From Promicromonospora iranensis (GTDB taxonomy: Bacteria; Actinomycetota; Actinomycetes; Actinomycetales; Cellulomonadaceae), in contig NZ_JAJQMN010000002.1 in assembly GCF_028994775.1 (NCBI RefSeq), positions 310,001 to 374,000 of the forward strand: DNA of 64,000 nt, written 5' to 3'. A program made the position numbers and the translations under genes. The notes below the pieces were generated by a model, which saw only the letters and a program-made list of their open reading frames with translations, was not told where the DNA came from and did no database searches. Positions 26,358-34,716 of the stretch are shown piece after piece. The stretch's first letter is position 1. Each line of letters opens with the position of its first letter.

Positions 26358-27464
26358 ATGGGAAGGCTGCGTCTCGTGGACGTGGGGGTCACTGCCGCGC
26401 TGACGGCGCTCACGCTCGTGGCGCTGCCGTTCCTGCAGACCCCGCCGGGGGTTCGTCCGGTCGACGGCCTGGCGTACGCGCTGGCTGTCACGGCCGCGCT
26501 CGGGACGTTGCCGCGCACCCGCCGGCCGGTGCTCGCCCTGTGCGTGGTCACCACCGCCACCGTGGTCTACCTGCTGCTCGCGTACCCGTACGGCCCGGTC
26601 ATGGTGTGTCTCGTCGTGGCCGTCTACTCCCTGGCGCGGAACCGTCCGCTGCGGCCCGCGCTCCTGTATGCCGCGGCGACCCTGGCACTGCTCCTGGTCC
26701 ACGTCTTCACGCACCCGGCGGCGCTGGGCCTGCCGATCGGGCTGATCCCGGCGACCGCCGTCGTGGCGGTACCGTTCAGCATCGGCGCCGCCCGGCAGAT
26801 GTGGCACCAGGCCCGGGCGGCGGAGCACGCGGCGGCGGAGCAGCAGGCACGCGACGACGAGCGGCTGCAGCTCGCGCACGAGGTGCACGACGTCGTCGGG
26901 CACGGGCTGGCCGCCATCCAGATGCAGGCTGACATCGCGCTCCACCTGGGCCGCCCGGACGACGCGACGACCGCGCTGGAGACCATCTCGAAGGCCGCGA
27001 ACGAGGCGCTGACCGAACTGCGCACCACGCTTGCCGTGATCCGGCCCGGCGCCACCGCGTCCGCGGGCCCCGAGCGCGCACCGACGGCCGGGCTGGCCAA
27101 CCTGGACGTGCTGGCGCAGCGGGTGCGTTCGGCGGGGGTCGCCGTCGACGTCGCGGTCGGCGGCACGCCCCGGCCGCTGCCCGACGCCGTGGACCTCGCC
27201 GCCTACCGGGTGCTGCAGGAGTCACTGACCAACGTCGTCAAGCACGGCGCCGGATCGACGGCGCGCGTCGAGGTGGCGTACGAGCCGGAGATGGTCCGGC
27301 TGTGCGTCCGCAATCCGCGCCCCGCGGACGGCGGTTTCGTCGCGGGCTTCGGCATCACCGGGATGCGGCACCGGGTCGAGTCCCTGGGCGGGCGGCTCGA
27401 CGCCGGTCCCGCCGATGGGTCCTTCGAGGTGCGGGCGGTACTGCCCGCTGGGGGTGTCGCATGA
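26358..27464 (+). CDS. sensor histidine kinase (NarL-type, HisKA_3)
   Basis: 368 residues from ATG 26358 with GGAGG upstream. About five membrane helices occupy residues 10-150, with no large external sensor domain. A coiled linker leads to the HisKA_3 box LQLAHEVHDVVGHGLAAIQMQ with the phospho-accepting His near 177, then the ATPase: LQESLTNVVKHGAGS (N box) and GGFVAGFGITGMRHRVESLGG (G box). It should phosphorylate the response regulator whose gene overlaps it by ATGA. The signal is unknown; membrane-embedded sensing of envelope stress is usual for this class. Confidence 0.94.
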   Translation: MGRLRLVDVGVTAALTALTLVALPFLQTPPGVRPVDGLAYALAVTAALGTLPRTRRPVLALCVVTTATVVYLLLAYPYGPVMVCLVVAVYSLARNRPLRPALLYAAATLALLLVHVFTHPAALGLPIGLIPATAVVAVPFSIGAARQMWHQARAAEHAAAEQQARDDERLQLAHEVHDVVGHGLAAIQMQADIALHLGRPDDATTALETISKAANEALTELRTTLAVIRPGATASAGPERAPTAGLANLDVLAQRVRSAGVAVDVAVGGTPRPLPDAVDLAAYRVLQESLTNVVKHGAGSTARVEVAYEPEMVRLCVRNPRPADGGFVAGFGITGMRHRVESLGGRLDAGPADGSFEVRAVLPAGGVA

Positions 27465-28111
27465 TCTCGGTGCTGCTCGTGGACGACCAGGACCTGGTCC
27501 GGATGGGCCTGCGTGCCCTGATCTCCGGGGAGGCGGACATGGCGGTCGCCGGCGAGGCCGCCGACGGCATAGCCGCCGTCGCCCAGGCCCGCAGCCTGCG
27601 GCCCGACGTGGTGTTCATGGACATCCGGATGCCCGGCATCGACGGGATCGAGGCGACCCGGCGCATCGCCGAGGACCCCGACCTGACCGCGACGCGCGTG
27701 GTGGTGCTCACGACGTTCGAGCACGACCAGTACGTCGTGGACGGCCTGCGCGCCGGGGCCAGCGGGTTCCTCCTGAAGAACACCTCACCGGCCGACCTCG
27801 TCACGGCGATCCGCACGGTGCACGACGGCGGCGCCCTGCTCGCGCCGTCGGCCACCCGCACCCTGATCAGGGAGTTCACGGCCGCGGCGCCGCGCGCACC
27901 GGCGCCGCACCCCCGGATCGGAGACCTGACCGATCGTGAGCACCAGGTGGTCCGCCTCGTGGCCCAGGGGATGAGCAACCACGAGATCGCCGAGCACCTC
28001 GTCCTGAGCCCCGCGACCGCCCGGACGCACGTCTCGCGCGCCATGATCAAGCTCTCCGCACGGGACCGTGCCCAGCTGGTCGTGTTCGCCTACCAGTCGG
28101 GCCTCGCGTGA
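27461..28111 (+). CDS. LuxR/NarL-family response regulator
   Basis: 216 residues. Receiver domain MISVLLVDDQDLVRMGLRAL with the phosphorylated Asp in PDVVFMDIRMPGIDG (near residue 54), the conserved Thr in VVVLTTFEHDQY and Lys in GFLLKNTSP. A C-terminal LuxR helix-turn-helix: IGDLTDREHQVVRLVAQGMSN then HEIAEHLVLSPATARTHVSR. It partners the kinase just upstream, whose stop codon it overlaps. It probably regulates nearby transport or envelope genes; targets cannot be read from sequence. Confidence 0.95.
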   Translation: MISVLLVDDQDLVRMGLRALISGEADMAVAGEAADGIAAVAQARSLRPDVVFMDIRMPGIDGIEATRRIAEDPDLTATRVVVLTTFEHDQYVVDGLRAGASGFLLKNTSPADLVTAIRTVHDGGALLAPSATRTLIREFTAAAPRAPAPHPRIGDLTDREHQVVRLVAQGMSNHEIAEHLVLSPATARTHVSRAMIKLSARDRAQLVVFAYQSGLA

Positions 28112-28195
28112 GCCCGCGCCGCTATTGAGTGCTCGCGTAACGAAGATGTCATCGGGGGGTTCCCGCCGTTTACCCGATAGTGGTTTCATTCGGAC

Positions 28196-29329
28196 ATGAA
28201 GCTGCTTCGAACTTTTCCGAAGGTTGCCTTCGAGTTCGGGCTTGCCTCATGGCAGTGGATGGGGCTTCGCGAGCAGACACCGCGCTTCGCGACCTGTTTC
28301 GGCGACATCTTCCTCGAGTCGCTGGACGGATGGTGGTTCCTGGACACGGTCGAGGGCACGCTCGAGCTCCGCTGGACCTCGGCGGTCACCATGTACGCCG
28401 AGCTCGAGTCGGCAGAGGGCCGCGCCACCTACCTCATGGACGACCTGGTCCGCGATGCCCGGAGCCGGGGCATCCACCTCGGCGAGGAGGATGTCTACAC
28501 GTTCAACCCGCACCCCGCCCTGGGCGGTGAGCTGGGCGTGAACGGGCTCGGCACCATGCGCTTCGAGCTGGCGGTCAACTGGGTCGGGCAGATGCACGAC
28601 CAGGTGCTGCACGGCTCCGGCGAGATCAACCTCCCCCCGATGCCCGACGACGGGCGGCACGCCGACGCGCCCCGGGTCGCCGCGGCCTGGGACGCCGCCT
28701 GGTCGGAGGACGAGACCTTCGACGTGCCGTTCGAGCAGTACCTCGCCACCACCACCTTCGCCGCGGTCGCCGCACCGGGGCAGAACGACGGCGTCCAGCC
28801 CTACGCCGCCCGGGCCCACAGCGCTGAGACCTACGGCGCTCACAACTACGCGGCCGAGAGCTACGAGGCGCCGGCCAACCCGGACCGGCCGGCCCCTACG
28901 CCGCCCTGGCCGGGGCAGCAGCCGGGACAGCACAGGGCCGCCGCCGCCCCGCACTGGTCCGGGCCGGCCGAGACGGCGCAGCAGTGGGCGGACCCGAACC
29001 AGGAACCCGAACCCGCGACAGCGGTCGACGATGACGCAGCCCCGCACTACCCGTCCTACCCCGCCGCCGAGCCGCACGGCACGAGCACGTCCGACCAGCA
29101 GTTCGGTTGGACCCCGCCGCCGCAGGCCTGGCTCCCGTACGACGCCGAACCGGCCGGCTCCGGCATGGATCAGCAGGCCCCGGCCGCCCCGGCATGGAAC
29201 AGCCCGACCTGGGGCAGCACCACGTGGGGCAGCCAGGCCCCCGCCGTGGCGGCAGGCGGCAGCGCGCAGCAGTCCCACCGCGCCGACGACCCGTTCACCG
29301 CATGGGACGACCTGTGGGGGAAGCGCTGA
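28196..29329 (+). CDS. DUF1851 (T6SS immunity Tdi1-type) protein with long Q/A/P-rich tail
   Basis: 377 residues. The first 150 residues resemble DUF1851/Tdi1: FATCFGDIFLESLDGWWFLDTVEGTLEL, YLMDDLVRDARSRGIHL, YTFNPHPALGGELGVNGLGTMRFELAVNWVGQMHDQV. In proteobacteria Tdi1 neutralises a secreted DNase toxin; in actinobacteria the domain is common without a T6SS and its role is open. Residues 190-377 are a low-complexity Ala/Gln/Pro/Trp-rich tail with aromatic repeats (TWGSTTWGSQ), ending AWDDLWGKR. No toxin gene is next to it. The 3' end overlaps the convergent DUF222 fragment by 35 bp. Confidence 0.8.
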   Translation: MKLLRTFPKVAFEFGLASWQWMGLREQTPRFATCFGDIFLESLDGWWFLDTVEGTLELRWTSAVTMYAELESAEGRATYLMDDLVRDARSRGIHLGEEDVYTFNPHPALGGELGVNGLGTMRFELAVNWVGQMHDQVLHGSGEINLPPMPDDGRHADAPRVAAAWDAAWSEDETFDVPFEQYLATTTFAAVAAPGQNDGVQPYAARAHSAETYGAHNYAAESYEAPANPDRPAPTPPWPGQQPGQHRAAAAPHWSGPAETAQQWADPNQEPEPATAVDDDAAPHYPSYPAAEPHGTSTSDQQFGWTPPPQAWLPYDAEPAGSGMDQQAPAAPAWNSPTWGSTTWGSQAPAVAAGGSAQQSHRADDPFTAWDDLWGKR

Positions 29330-29951
29330 GCCGCTGCCGCCGGGCGGCCGCCGCCTGACGCACGACCGGTGCTCCCGAGGGCCGTTCCGGACGCAGCCGA
29401 CGCTCGCGCTCGGTGCGCGCGACCATGCTCAGTTCCCCCGGGGTGGTCGTGCGCGCCCGCTTGAGCAGACGGGTCTCCAGCGCCACCCGGTTACTCCGCC
29501 GCAGGCCGTCCGTGTAGCCGAGGATCGTCTGCGCGTGCGCGTGGGTGATGTGCCCGCCGCGCAGCGCGGCGAGCGTCCGCGGATGCTCGTGCACCAGCGC
29601 ACGGGACTCCTCGATGAGCGCCACCGCCGACCCCTCCGGCACCCGCAGCGCCCTGGCCAGCTGCTCGACGAGCTCGGGTGCCAGCCCTGCGAGATCGTCC
29701 GCGTCGACCTCCGGCGCCTCGAACAGCTCGGGCTGGTCGGCGACCCACTCCCGGACGGATTCCATGAGCACCGCCCGGGACGCCGCGAGCGAGGCGAGGA
29801 GCGCGTCGACCGCCGCCACAGCGTCGACCGCCTCCGTGAGATTCGCGAAACCGCTCGCGAACCCCGACTCGCGCGGTGCGGCTGCACCACGCGGAGACTG
29901 GCCCGGCACATCGGCGGGACCATGAGTCACCAGCACCTTGTTCGAACGCAT
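29295..29951 (-). pseudogene. truncated DUF222 (13E12-family) protein
   Basis: The 218-residue frame carries the N-terminal DUF222 part: NLTEAVDAVAAVDALLASLAASRAVLMESV, then the conserved ELVEQLARALRVPEGSAVALIEESRALV, HEHPRTLAALRGGHITHAHAQTIL. Full-length members run to 400-500 residues and end in an HNH nuclease domain; here the frame ends after a basic stretch at 29295, already inside the neighbouring gene, so the nuclease part is missing. It may be a remnant or a short form. A LexA-type box overlaps its start codon. Confidence 0.75.
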
Positions 29952-29955
29952 GTTC
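29944..29955 (-). promoter_or_regulatory. LexA (SOS) box over the DUF222 start codon
   Basis: GAACGCATGTTC fits the actinobacterial LexA consensus GAAC-N4-GTTC perfectly. The start ATG (29951-29949) lies inside it. LexA boxes near 13E12-family genes are known in mycobacteria, which supports the assignment. Confidence 0.75.
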
Positions 29956-30028
29956 TAAACATAGAGGGTGCAGCCGACACGCGCCACCCAACACACCGGT
30001 CCGTGCCGACCACCCGCACAATGGGGAG

Positions 30029-30904
30029 GTGCCGATCCGACGAGCCGCCCGGTCACCCCTCGCCGCGTGCGCCGTACTGGCCGCGCTCCTCGCCCTGAGC
30101 GGCTGCGACCTGGCCGCCCGGACGGACCGCGCCCGCGGCGCCGACGCCGGACCGGCGCCCACCGGGGCGGAGTCGTCCCAGCCGTCCGAGCAGCCGGAGG
30201 CGCCCGAACGCAGCCGGCCCAGGCCACGCACCAGCACGGTCACCCTGGACGACGTCGTCCTGCGGATCGTCACGCGGAAGGCCGCCACCGTACAGACGGA
30301 CGAGGACGGCCCGAGCACGCGGACGGTCACCCTCAGCCTCGCCCCCGGAGGTTCGGCACGCATCGCCCTCGACTCGCCCGGCGCGCTCGACGTCGACAGC
30401 GACGGCAGCATCGCCGTGCTGGACGGCCAGGGCACCCCCGTCGCGGCGGTCAGCCCGCCTGCCTCGGCGTCGGGCACCGGGAACGACGCGCCCCGCATCG
30501 AGGTCACCGACCTCGGCGCCACCGAGGCCAGGGTCGAGGTGGACAGGCCCAGGGTGATCCGCGGGTCGGGCTCCGCCGGGACGGCGAAGCGGACCGGTCC
30601 CCTGCCCGTCGCGTTCGTGGTCGGCACGGACGCGATCGAGAGCGCGACCTGGGGCGAGAACGAGGGCGGGCGCTCGCTCGCCGTCGACCCGACCGACTGG
30701 GCACGGCACGCCGGCCAGGCAGGGCTCGACCTGATCCGTACCCAGCTGGTGGCGGCGGAACCGGACGCCGGCAGCAGCACCATGGGCGACCAGCTCGTGT
30801 GCCACGCGGTGGGCGCGCCCGACAAGGCCACGTGGAACCTCGAGCCCTGGCGCCCCGATGTCGGGCTCATCCTCACCGCCACCGCGCACTGCAACCCCGT
30901 GTGA
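30029..30904 (+). CDS. lipoprotein with DUF2599 domain
   Basis: 291 residues from GTG 30029. A signal peptide with lipobox (LAALLALSGC, Cys near residue 25) is followed by a Pro/Glu-rich spacer and a beta-rich domain of about 130 residues. The C-terminal 80 residues match DUF2599: IESATWGENEGGRSLAVDPTDWAR, STMGDQLVCHAVGA and KATWNLEPWRPDVG, with two cysteines likely paired. It is lipid-anchored outside the membrane; function unknown. The GTG sits directly behind GGGGAG, unusually close, so translation may start by another route (the mRNA could be leaderless). Confidence 0.88.
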   Translation: MPIRRAARSPLAACAVLAALLALSGCDLAARTDRARGADAGPAPTGAESSQPSEQPEAPERSRPRPRTSTVTLDDVVLRIVTRKAATVQTDEDGPSTRTVTLSLAPGGSARIALDSPGALDVDSDGSIAVLDGQGTPVAAVSPPASASGTGNDAPRIEVTDLGATEARVEVDRPRVIRGSGSAGTAKRTGPLPVAFVVGTDAIESATWGENEGGRSLAVDPTDWARHAGQAGLDLIRTQLVAAEPDAGSSTMGDQLVCHAVGAPDKATWNLEPWRPDVGLILTATAHCNPV

Positions 30905-31186
30905 CGCCACCGCGCCTCTCCGCCGAAGACGGCCGCGCCGTGACTGATTCGTGACCGTCGGCGGTGTGATTCAAGGTGCGAACCGGCTCCGGTTGGGGTT
31001 TCCTGGAAAAGGCGGCGAGGCAGGCTCGCCACACAATCAGATGAGCCCCAGCTCAGCCGGACCCCAGCTCATGTCGTCGTGCGCTCCCAGGCACTCGATC
31101 GCCATCCGTCGACGGCCGGTGGTCCACGGGATCCCCCCTGGGGTCAGGCATTGCTCCTCGGAGATACCTTGGCAGGGAGGCTCCTG
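30905..31186. other. gap before small membrane gene
   Basis: No gene. It contains two short hairpins (around 30978-30992 and 31015-31032), a 16-nt-spaced direct repeat CCCCAGCTCA near 31045-31073, and the GGGAGG ribosome-binding site of the next gene. No known riboswitch motif was recognised. Confidence 0.4.
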
Positions 31187-31486
31187 ATGACCCGTGTACT
31201 AGTCCTTGGATCGATCGTCGCCGTGGGCAGCGGCGTACTGCTCGGATTCACGGTCGCCTATCAGCTGGTGCCACTCACCGTGCTCGCCGTCCTCCTCGGG
31301 CTGGCGGGCATTCTTGCGACCGTACGGGCGACCCCTGAGCCGGCGACGGAGCAGGGCGCCCCCGTGACGCTCGGCGGACCGCTGGCGCGCACCGTCGACG
31401 ACGAAGAGGCGGACGACGAGCCGGTCCCGGCTCCCGTCCAGCAGCTTCCCGTCCCCGTCGTGGCCGCGGTGCCCGACGCCGCGTAA
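31187..31486 (+). CDS. small membrane protein, unknown
   Basis: 99 residues from ATG 31187 with GGGAGG 7 nt upstream. Two adjacent hydrophobic helices (VLVLGSIVAVGSGVLLGFTVAYQLVPL and LAVLLGLAGILATV) are followed by an acidic, Pro-rich cytoplasmic tail (DDEEADDEPVPAPVQQLPVPVV). I do not recognise the family. It is closed by the palindrome at 31507-31565, which it shares with the convergent acyl-CoA dehydrogenase gene. Confidence 0.65.
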   Translation: MTRVLVLGSIVAVGSGVLLGFTVAYQLVPLTVLAVLLGLAGILATVRATPEPATEQGAPVTLGGPLARTVDDEEADDEPVPAPVQQLPVPVVAAVPDAA

Positions 31487-31506
31487 CCCCTCGCACGTCA
31501 GCGGAC

Positions 31507-31565
31507 GACGAGGGGCCCCGACGGGCCCGACCAGCGGATGGTCGAGCCCGTCGAGGCCCCTCGTC
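31507..31565. terminator. bidirectional terminator, dispersed palindrome family copy
   Basis: Arms begin GACGAGGGGCC (31507-31517) and end GGCCCCTCGTC (31555-31565); inner arms CGACGGGC and GCCCGTCG, then CGACCA/TGGTCG, complete a nearly perfect stem of about 25 bp. It lies between convergent genes and carries the GGTCGAGCCCGTCGAG core of the repeat family. Confidence 0.85.
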
Positions 31566-31581
31566 TGCGGTAGCCCGCGCG

Positions 31582-33696
31582 TCAGGCGCCCCGCGCCTCC
31601 CGCTTGCGCAGCTCCTTCTCGCTGATCGGCGCCGTACCACTCGCCCGCAGCTCGCGGTAGTACGCGGCAGCCTCGTCCTGACGGACCTTCTCGGAGCCGT
31701 CGGCGATCGGGGCACGCAGGTGCTCCTGCGTGAAGCCCCAGGCGTCGATGACGTCGAGCACGTGCGGGCGGAGCTCCTTGAGCAGCCGGTCGATCGTCGA
31801 CGTGACAGCCTTCGCACGGCCCGTCGAGAGGCGGCCGTTGGTCAGGTGCCAGTCCAGGTGCCGCTCGATGGTCGTGAGGCCGTAGATGTCCCGGAGCAGG
31901 GTCAGCACCCTGCGGGTACCGGCGTCGGACACCTTGCCGATGGCCTTCGTGAACGCGTCCCAGCGCACCAGCTCGGCCCACGCGGCGGCGGACCCGATGA
32001 GGTTCACCTGGTTGTCGTCGAAGATCTCCTGCGCGCGGATCGAGTCGGCCTTGAGCGCCGGCCGCATGCCCATCGCGGTCGACGCGACCATGCCCTCGAA
32101 GCGCCCGGCGATGAGCTCACGCTGCACCTCGGCGTCCAGCAGCCGGCCCGCGGAGCGCGTACGGCCGCCGTCGGCCACCGTCTGGCCGAGGCGCTTCAGC
32201 GGGAGCTTGTGCAGCACCGCGTCCTTGGCCTGGCCGGCCACGATGGTCGCCATGCCCCCGGGAGACTTCGCCACCTTGGCCATCCGCTTGCCGTAGTCGC
32301 CCACGAGGCGCTTGGCCGCGAGCTGCAGCAGCACGTGGTTGTCGCCCTCGAACGTGGCGTAGATGTCGAGGTCGGCGCGCAGGCCGGTGAAGCGGTTCTC
32401 CGAGAGGAAGCCGGCACCGCCGCAGGCCTCACGGCACTCCTGCAGGGTGTCGAGCGAGTACCAGGTGGAGGTCGCCTTGAGCGCGGCAGCCGTCGTCTCG
32501 AGGTCCTCGCGCATGGCCGGGGTGTCCTCGCGGCCGGAGAACACCGCGTCGAACAGGTCGAGCAGCTCGTCGTGCGCGAAGTGCATCGCGTACGCCTCGG
32601 CGATGCGGGGGAAGAGGCGACGGCGGTGCGTCGCGTAGTCGAGCAGCGTCAGCTCGTCGGCACCGGCCGACGGCGAGAACTGGCGGCGCTGGTCGGCGTA
32701 TTTCGTCGCGATCGCGAGGCCGATCTTCGCCGCCGTGATCGCCGCGCCGTCGAGCGAGACGCGGCCCTGCACCAGGGCGCCCAGCATGGTGAAGAAGCGC
32801 CGGCCGGGGCTGTCGATCGAGGAGGTGTAGGTGCCGTCCGGGGCCACCTGGCCGTAGCGGGCGAGCAGGTCCCGCCGAGGCACCCGCACGTTCGTGAAGT
32901 GCAGCTTGCCGTTGTCGATGCCGTTGAGGCCGCCCTTCTGGCCGTCGTCCTCGCCGCCGACACCCGGCAGGAACTCCATGGTCTGCGGGTCGCGGATCGG
33001 CACGTAGAAGCAGTGCACACCGTGGTCGACGCCGTTGGTGATGAGCTGCGCGAAGACCGTGGCCGCGACACCGTGCTTCGCGGCGTTGCCGAGGTACTGC
33101 TTCCACGCCCCGCGGAACGGGGTGTTGAGCACGAACTCCTCGGTCTCGGGGTCGTACGTGGCGGTCGTGCCGATCGAGGCGACGTCCGAGCCGTGGCCGG
33201 TCTCCGTCATCGCGAACGCGCCGGGGACGCTCAGATCCATCGCGCCGGGCAGGAACCGGTCCTGCTGCTCCTCTGTCCCGAGGTGCAGGATGGCGGCGCC
33301 GAACAGGCCCCACTGCACGCCCGCCTTGATCTGCAGCGACGGGTCGGCGGCGACGAGCTCCTCGAACCCCACCAGGTTGGCACCCGCCTGCTCGCGGCCA
33401 CCGAGCCGCTCCGGGAAGGCCTTCAGCACATGGCCGTAAGGCACCATCTGCTTCATCTGCGCGAGGGCGATCTCCCGGTGCTCCTCCTTGGTGATGCCCT
33501 CCTGCTTCCAGAGCTCGGGATGCTCGGCCACCATGCGACGAGCCTCCGCGCGCTCCTCGGGCCAGCGGCCGAGCAGCATCCGCTGCAGGGCGGGCACGTC
33601 CACGCGGGTGCCCGACGCCGGACGAGGCGCCTGGGGCTGGGGCGCTGCGGCCTCGGTGGCCGTGGGGGTGGTCACGGACTCGGAGGTGGTCGTCAT
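31582..33696 (-). CDS. acyl-CoA dehydrogenase/oxidase, FadE5-like
   Basis: 704 residues from ATG 33696. The first 35 residues are a Thr/Ala/Pro-rich extension; the fold then runs through EEHREIALAQMKQMVPYGHVLKAF, the flavin motif GAFAMTETGHGSDVASIGTTATYD, NVRVPRRDLLARYGQV, RVSLDGAAITAAKIGLAIATKYADQRRQF and ECREACGGAGFLSENRF. Its length matches the acyl-CoA oxidase/FadE5 branch rather than short ACADs. It introduces the alpha-beta double bond into acyl-CoA using FAD. The locus order (this gene, TetR, FadA2-, FabG4- and HtdX-like genes) resembles Rv0244c-Rv0241c of Mycobacterium tuberculosis. Confidence 0.93.
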   Translation of the reverse strand: MTTTSESVTTPTATEAAAPQPQAPRPASGTRVDVPALQRMLLGRWPEERAEARRMVAEHPELWKQEGITKEEHREIALAQMKQMVPYGHVLKAFPERLGGREQAGANLVGFEELVAADPSLQIKAGVQWGLFGAAILHLGTEEQQDRFLPGAMDLSVPGAFAMTETGHGSDVASIGTTATYDPETEEFVLNTPFRGAWKQYLGNAAKHGVAATVFAQLITNGVDHGVHCFYVPIRDPQTMEFLPGVGGEDDGQKGGLNGIDNGKLHFTNVRVPRRDLLARYGQVAPDGTYTSSIDSPGRRFFTMLGALVQGRVSLDGAAITAAKIGLAIATKYADQRRQFSPSAGADELTLLDYATHRRRLFPRIAEAYAMHFAHDELLDLFDAVFSGREDTPAMREDLETTAAALKATSTWYSLDTLQECREACGGAGFLSENRFTGLRADLDIYATFEGDNHVLLQLAAKRLVGDYGKRMAKVAKSPGGMATIVAGQAKDAVLHKLPLKRLGQTVADGGRTRSAGRLLDAEVQRELIAGRFEGMVASTAMGMRPALKADSIRAQEIFDDNQVNLIGSAAAWAELVRWDAFTKAIGKVSDAGTRRVLTLLRDIYGLTTIERHLDWHLTNGRLSTGRAKAVTSTIDRLLKELRPHVLDVIDAWGFTQEHLRAPIADGSEKVRQDEAAAYYRELRASGTAPISEKELRKREARGA

Positions 33697-33794
33697 CGGT
33701 TCTCCTCGGTGTGCGGCCGGTGGGCCAGGTACTGGGTTCGGGAGGGTGGGTCTACGAGTGGTCGGTTCGGTCGGGTCAGCCGGTGACGGTGAGG

Positions 33795-34532
33795 TCAGGC
33801 GGTGACGGTCGCGGATCCGGGACGGTTGTGGTGCAGCACGCCCACGGGACCGGTCCAGAGCCAGAGCGTCACGCGCTCGGTCAGCTCCTCCCGGGTCAGC
33901 GGGCTGGACTCGACGTTGCGATGGCCGAGCCACCACTCGCCGGAGCCCCGCACGAAGCCGACGGCGCCGGCGGCCCAGGCGGCCGCGTCCGCCTGGGGGA
34001 CGTCGGTGGCCCGCGCGAACGGTTCCGCGACGAGCTCGATCACCGAGTCGAGGTAGGCCCCCAGCGGGTGGAGGTCGACGGGTGTGGTCGGGACGGTGGC
34101 GGCCGCGTCCTCGGCGGCGGCGGCACGACGACCACGACGGCCGCTCTCGACCGGCGCCGGTTCGTTGCCGCCGATAGCGGTACGCGTGACGAACCAGTAG
34201 ACGTTGGGGGAGCTCTCGATCATCTCGAGGTAGACCCGCACCATCTCGCGCAGCGCCATCTCGGGGTTGTCCGCACGCTGCGCGGCGGCGCGCAGGGCGT
34301 CGTGCATCTGCATCACCACGGTCTCGGCGACGGCGAGCCGCAGGCCCGCCTTGTCGTCGAAGTACCGGTAGACGATGGACTTGGACGTGCCCGCCGCAGC
34401 GGCGATCTCGTCCATCGAGACCGCAGGCCCGAGGCGGTGCACCGCCTTGCGCGCCGCGCGGACGAGCTCTGCCCGACGGGCCGTGCGGTGGTCGTCCCAG
34501 CGGGTCGAACGACCATCGACTCCGATGCTCAT
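33795..34532 (-). CDS. TetR-family transcriptional regulator
   Basis: 245 residues. N-terminal TetR helix-turn-helix: RAELVRAARKAVHRLGPAVSMDEIAAAAG then TSKSIVYRYFDDKAGLRLAVAETV. The C-terminal ligand domain is variable (MALREMVRVYLEMIESSPNVYWFVTR). It lies between, and probably controls, the FadE5-like gene and the divergent thiolase; acyl-CoAs are the likely ligands by analogy. A 12-bp palindrome suited to a TetR dimer lies upstream at 34576-34587. Confidence 0.93.
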   Translation of the reverse strand: MSIGVDGRSTRWDDHRTARRAELVRAARKAVHRLGPAVSMDEIAAAAGTSKSIVYRYFDDKAGLRLAVAETVVMQMHDALRAAAQRADNPEMALREMVRVYLEMIESSPNVYWFVTRTAIGGNEPAPVESGRRGRRAAAAEDAAATVPTTPVDLHPLGAYLDSVIELVAEPFARATDVPQADAAAWAAGAVGFVRGSGEWWLGHRNVESSPLTREELTERVTLWLWTGPVGVLHHNRPGSATVTA

Positions 34533-34575
34533 CGATCCACCTCCTCACCGTGACTCGCTAGAGGTCTTGTGATTC

Positions 34576-34587
34576 GTCTCACGAGAC
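34576..34587. promoter_or_regulatory. candidate TetR operator
   Basis: GTCTCACGAGAC, a palindrome except for its central two bases, lies 44 bp upstream of the TetR start and 130 bp upstream of the thiolase start, in the divergent promoter region. Confidence 0.45.
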
Positions 34588-34716
34588 TGAGAGTATCAGG
34601 TACTGTGAGTCCTGGGCACCACCCCGGGGCGAACCGGGTCGCGGCCTGTCCCGGCCTCGACGAGGCTCGTTCTACGAAGCCACTTGCCCGACGACGAAGT
34701 GAGAAGGAACAGCGAC

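Noticed and set aside
31582-34548. 988-codon frame suggesting a TetR-acyl-CoA dehydrogenase fusion
   Set aside because: The TetR gene lies in another frame with a complete HTH; the dehydrogenase starts at ATG 33696.
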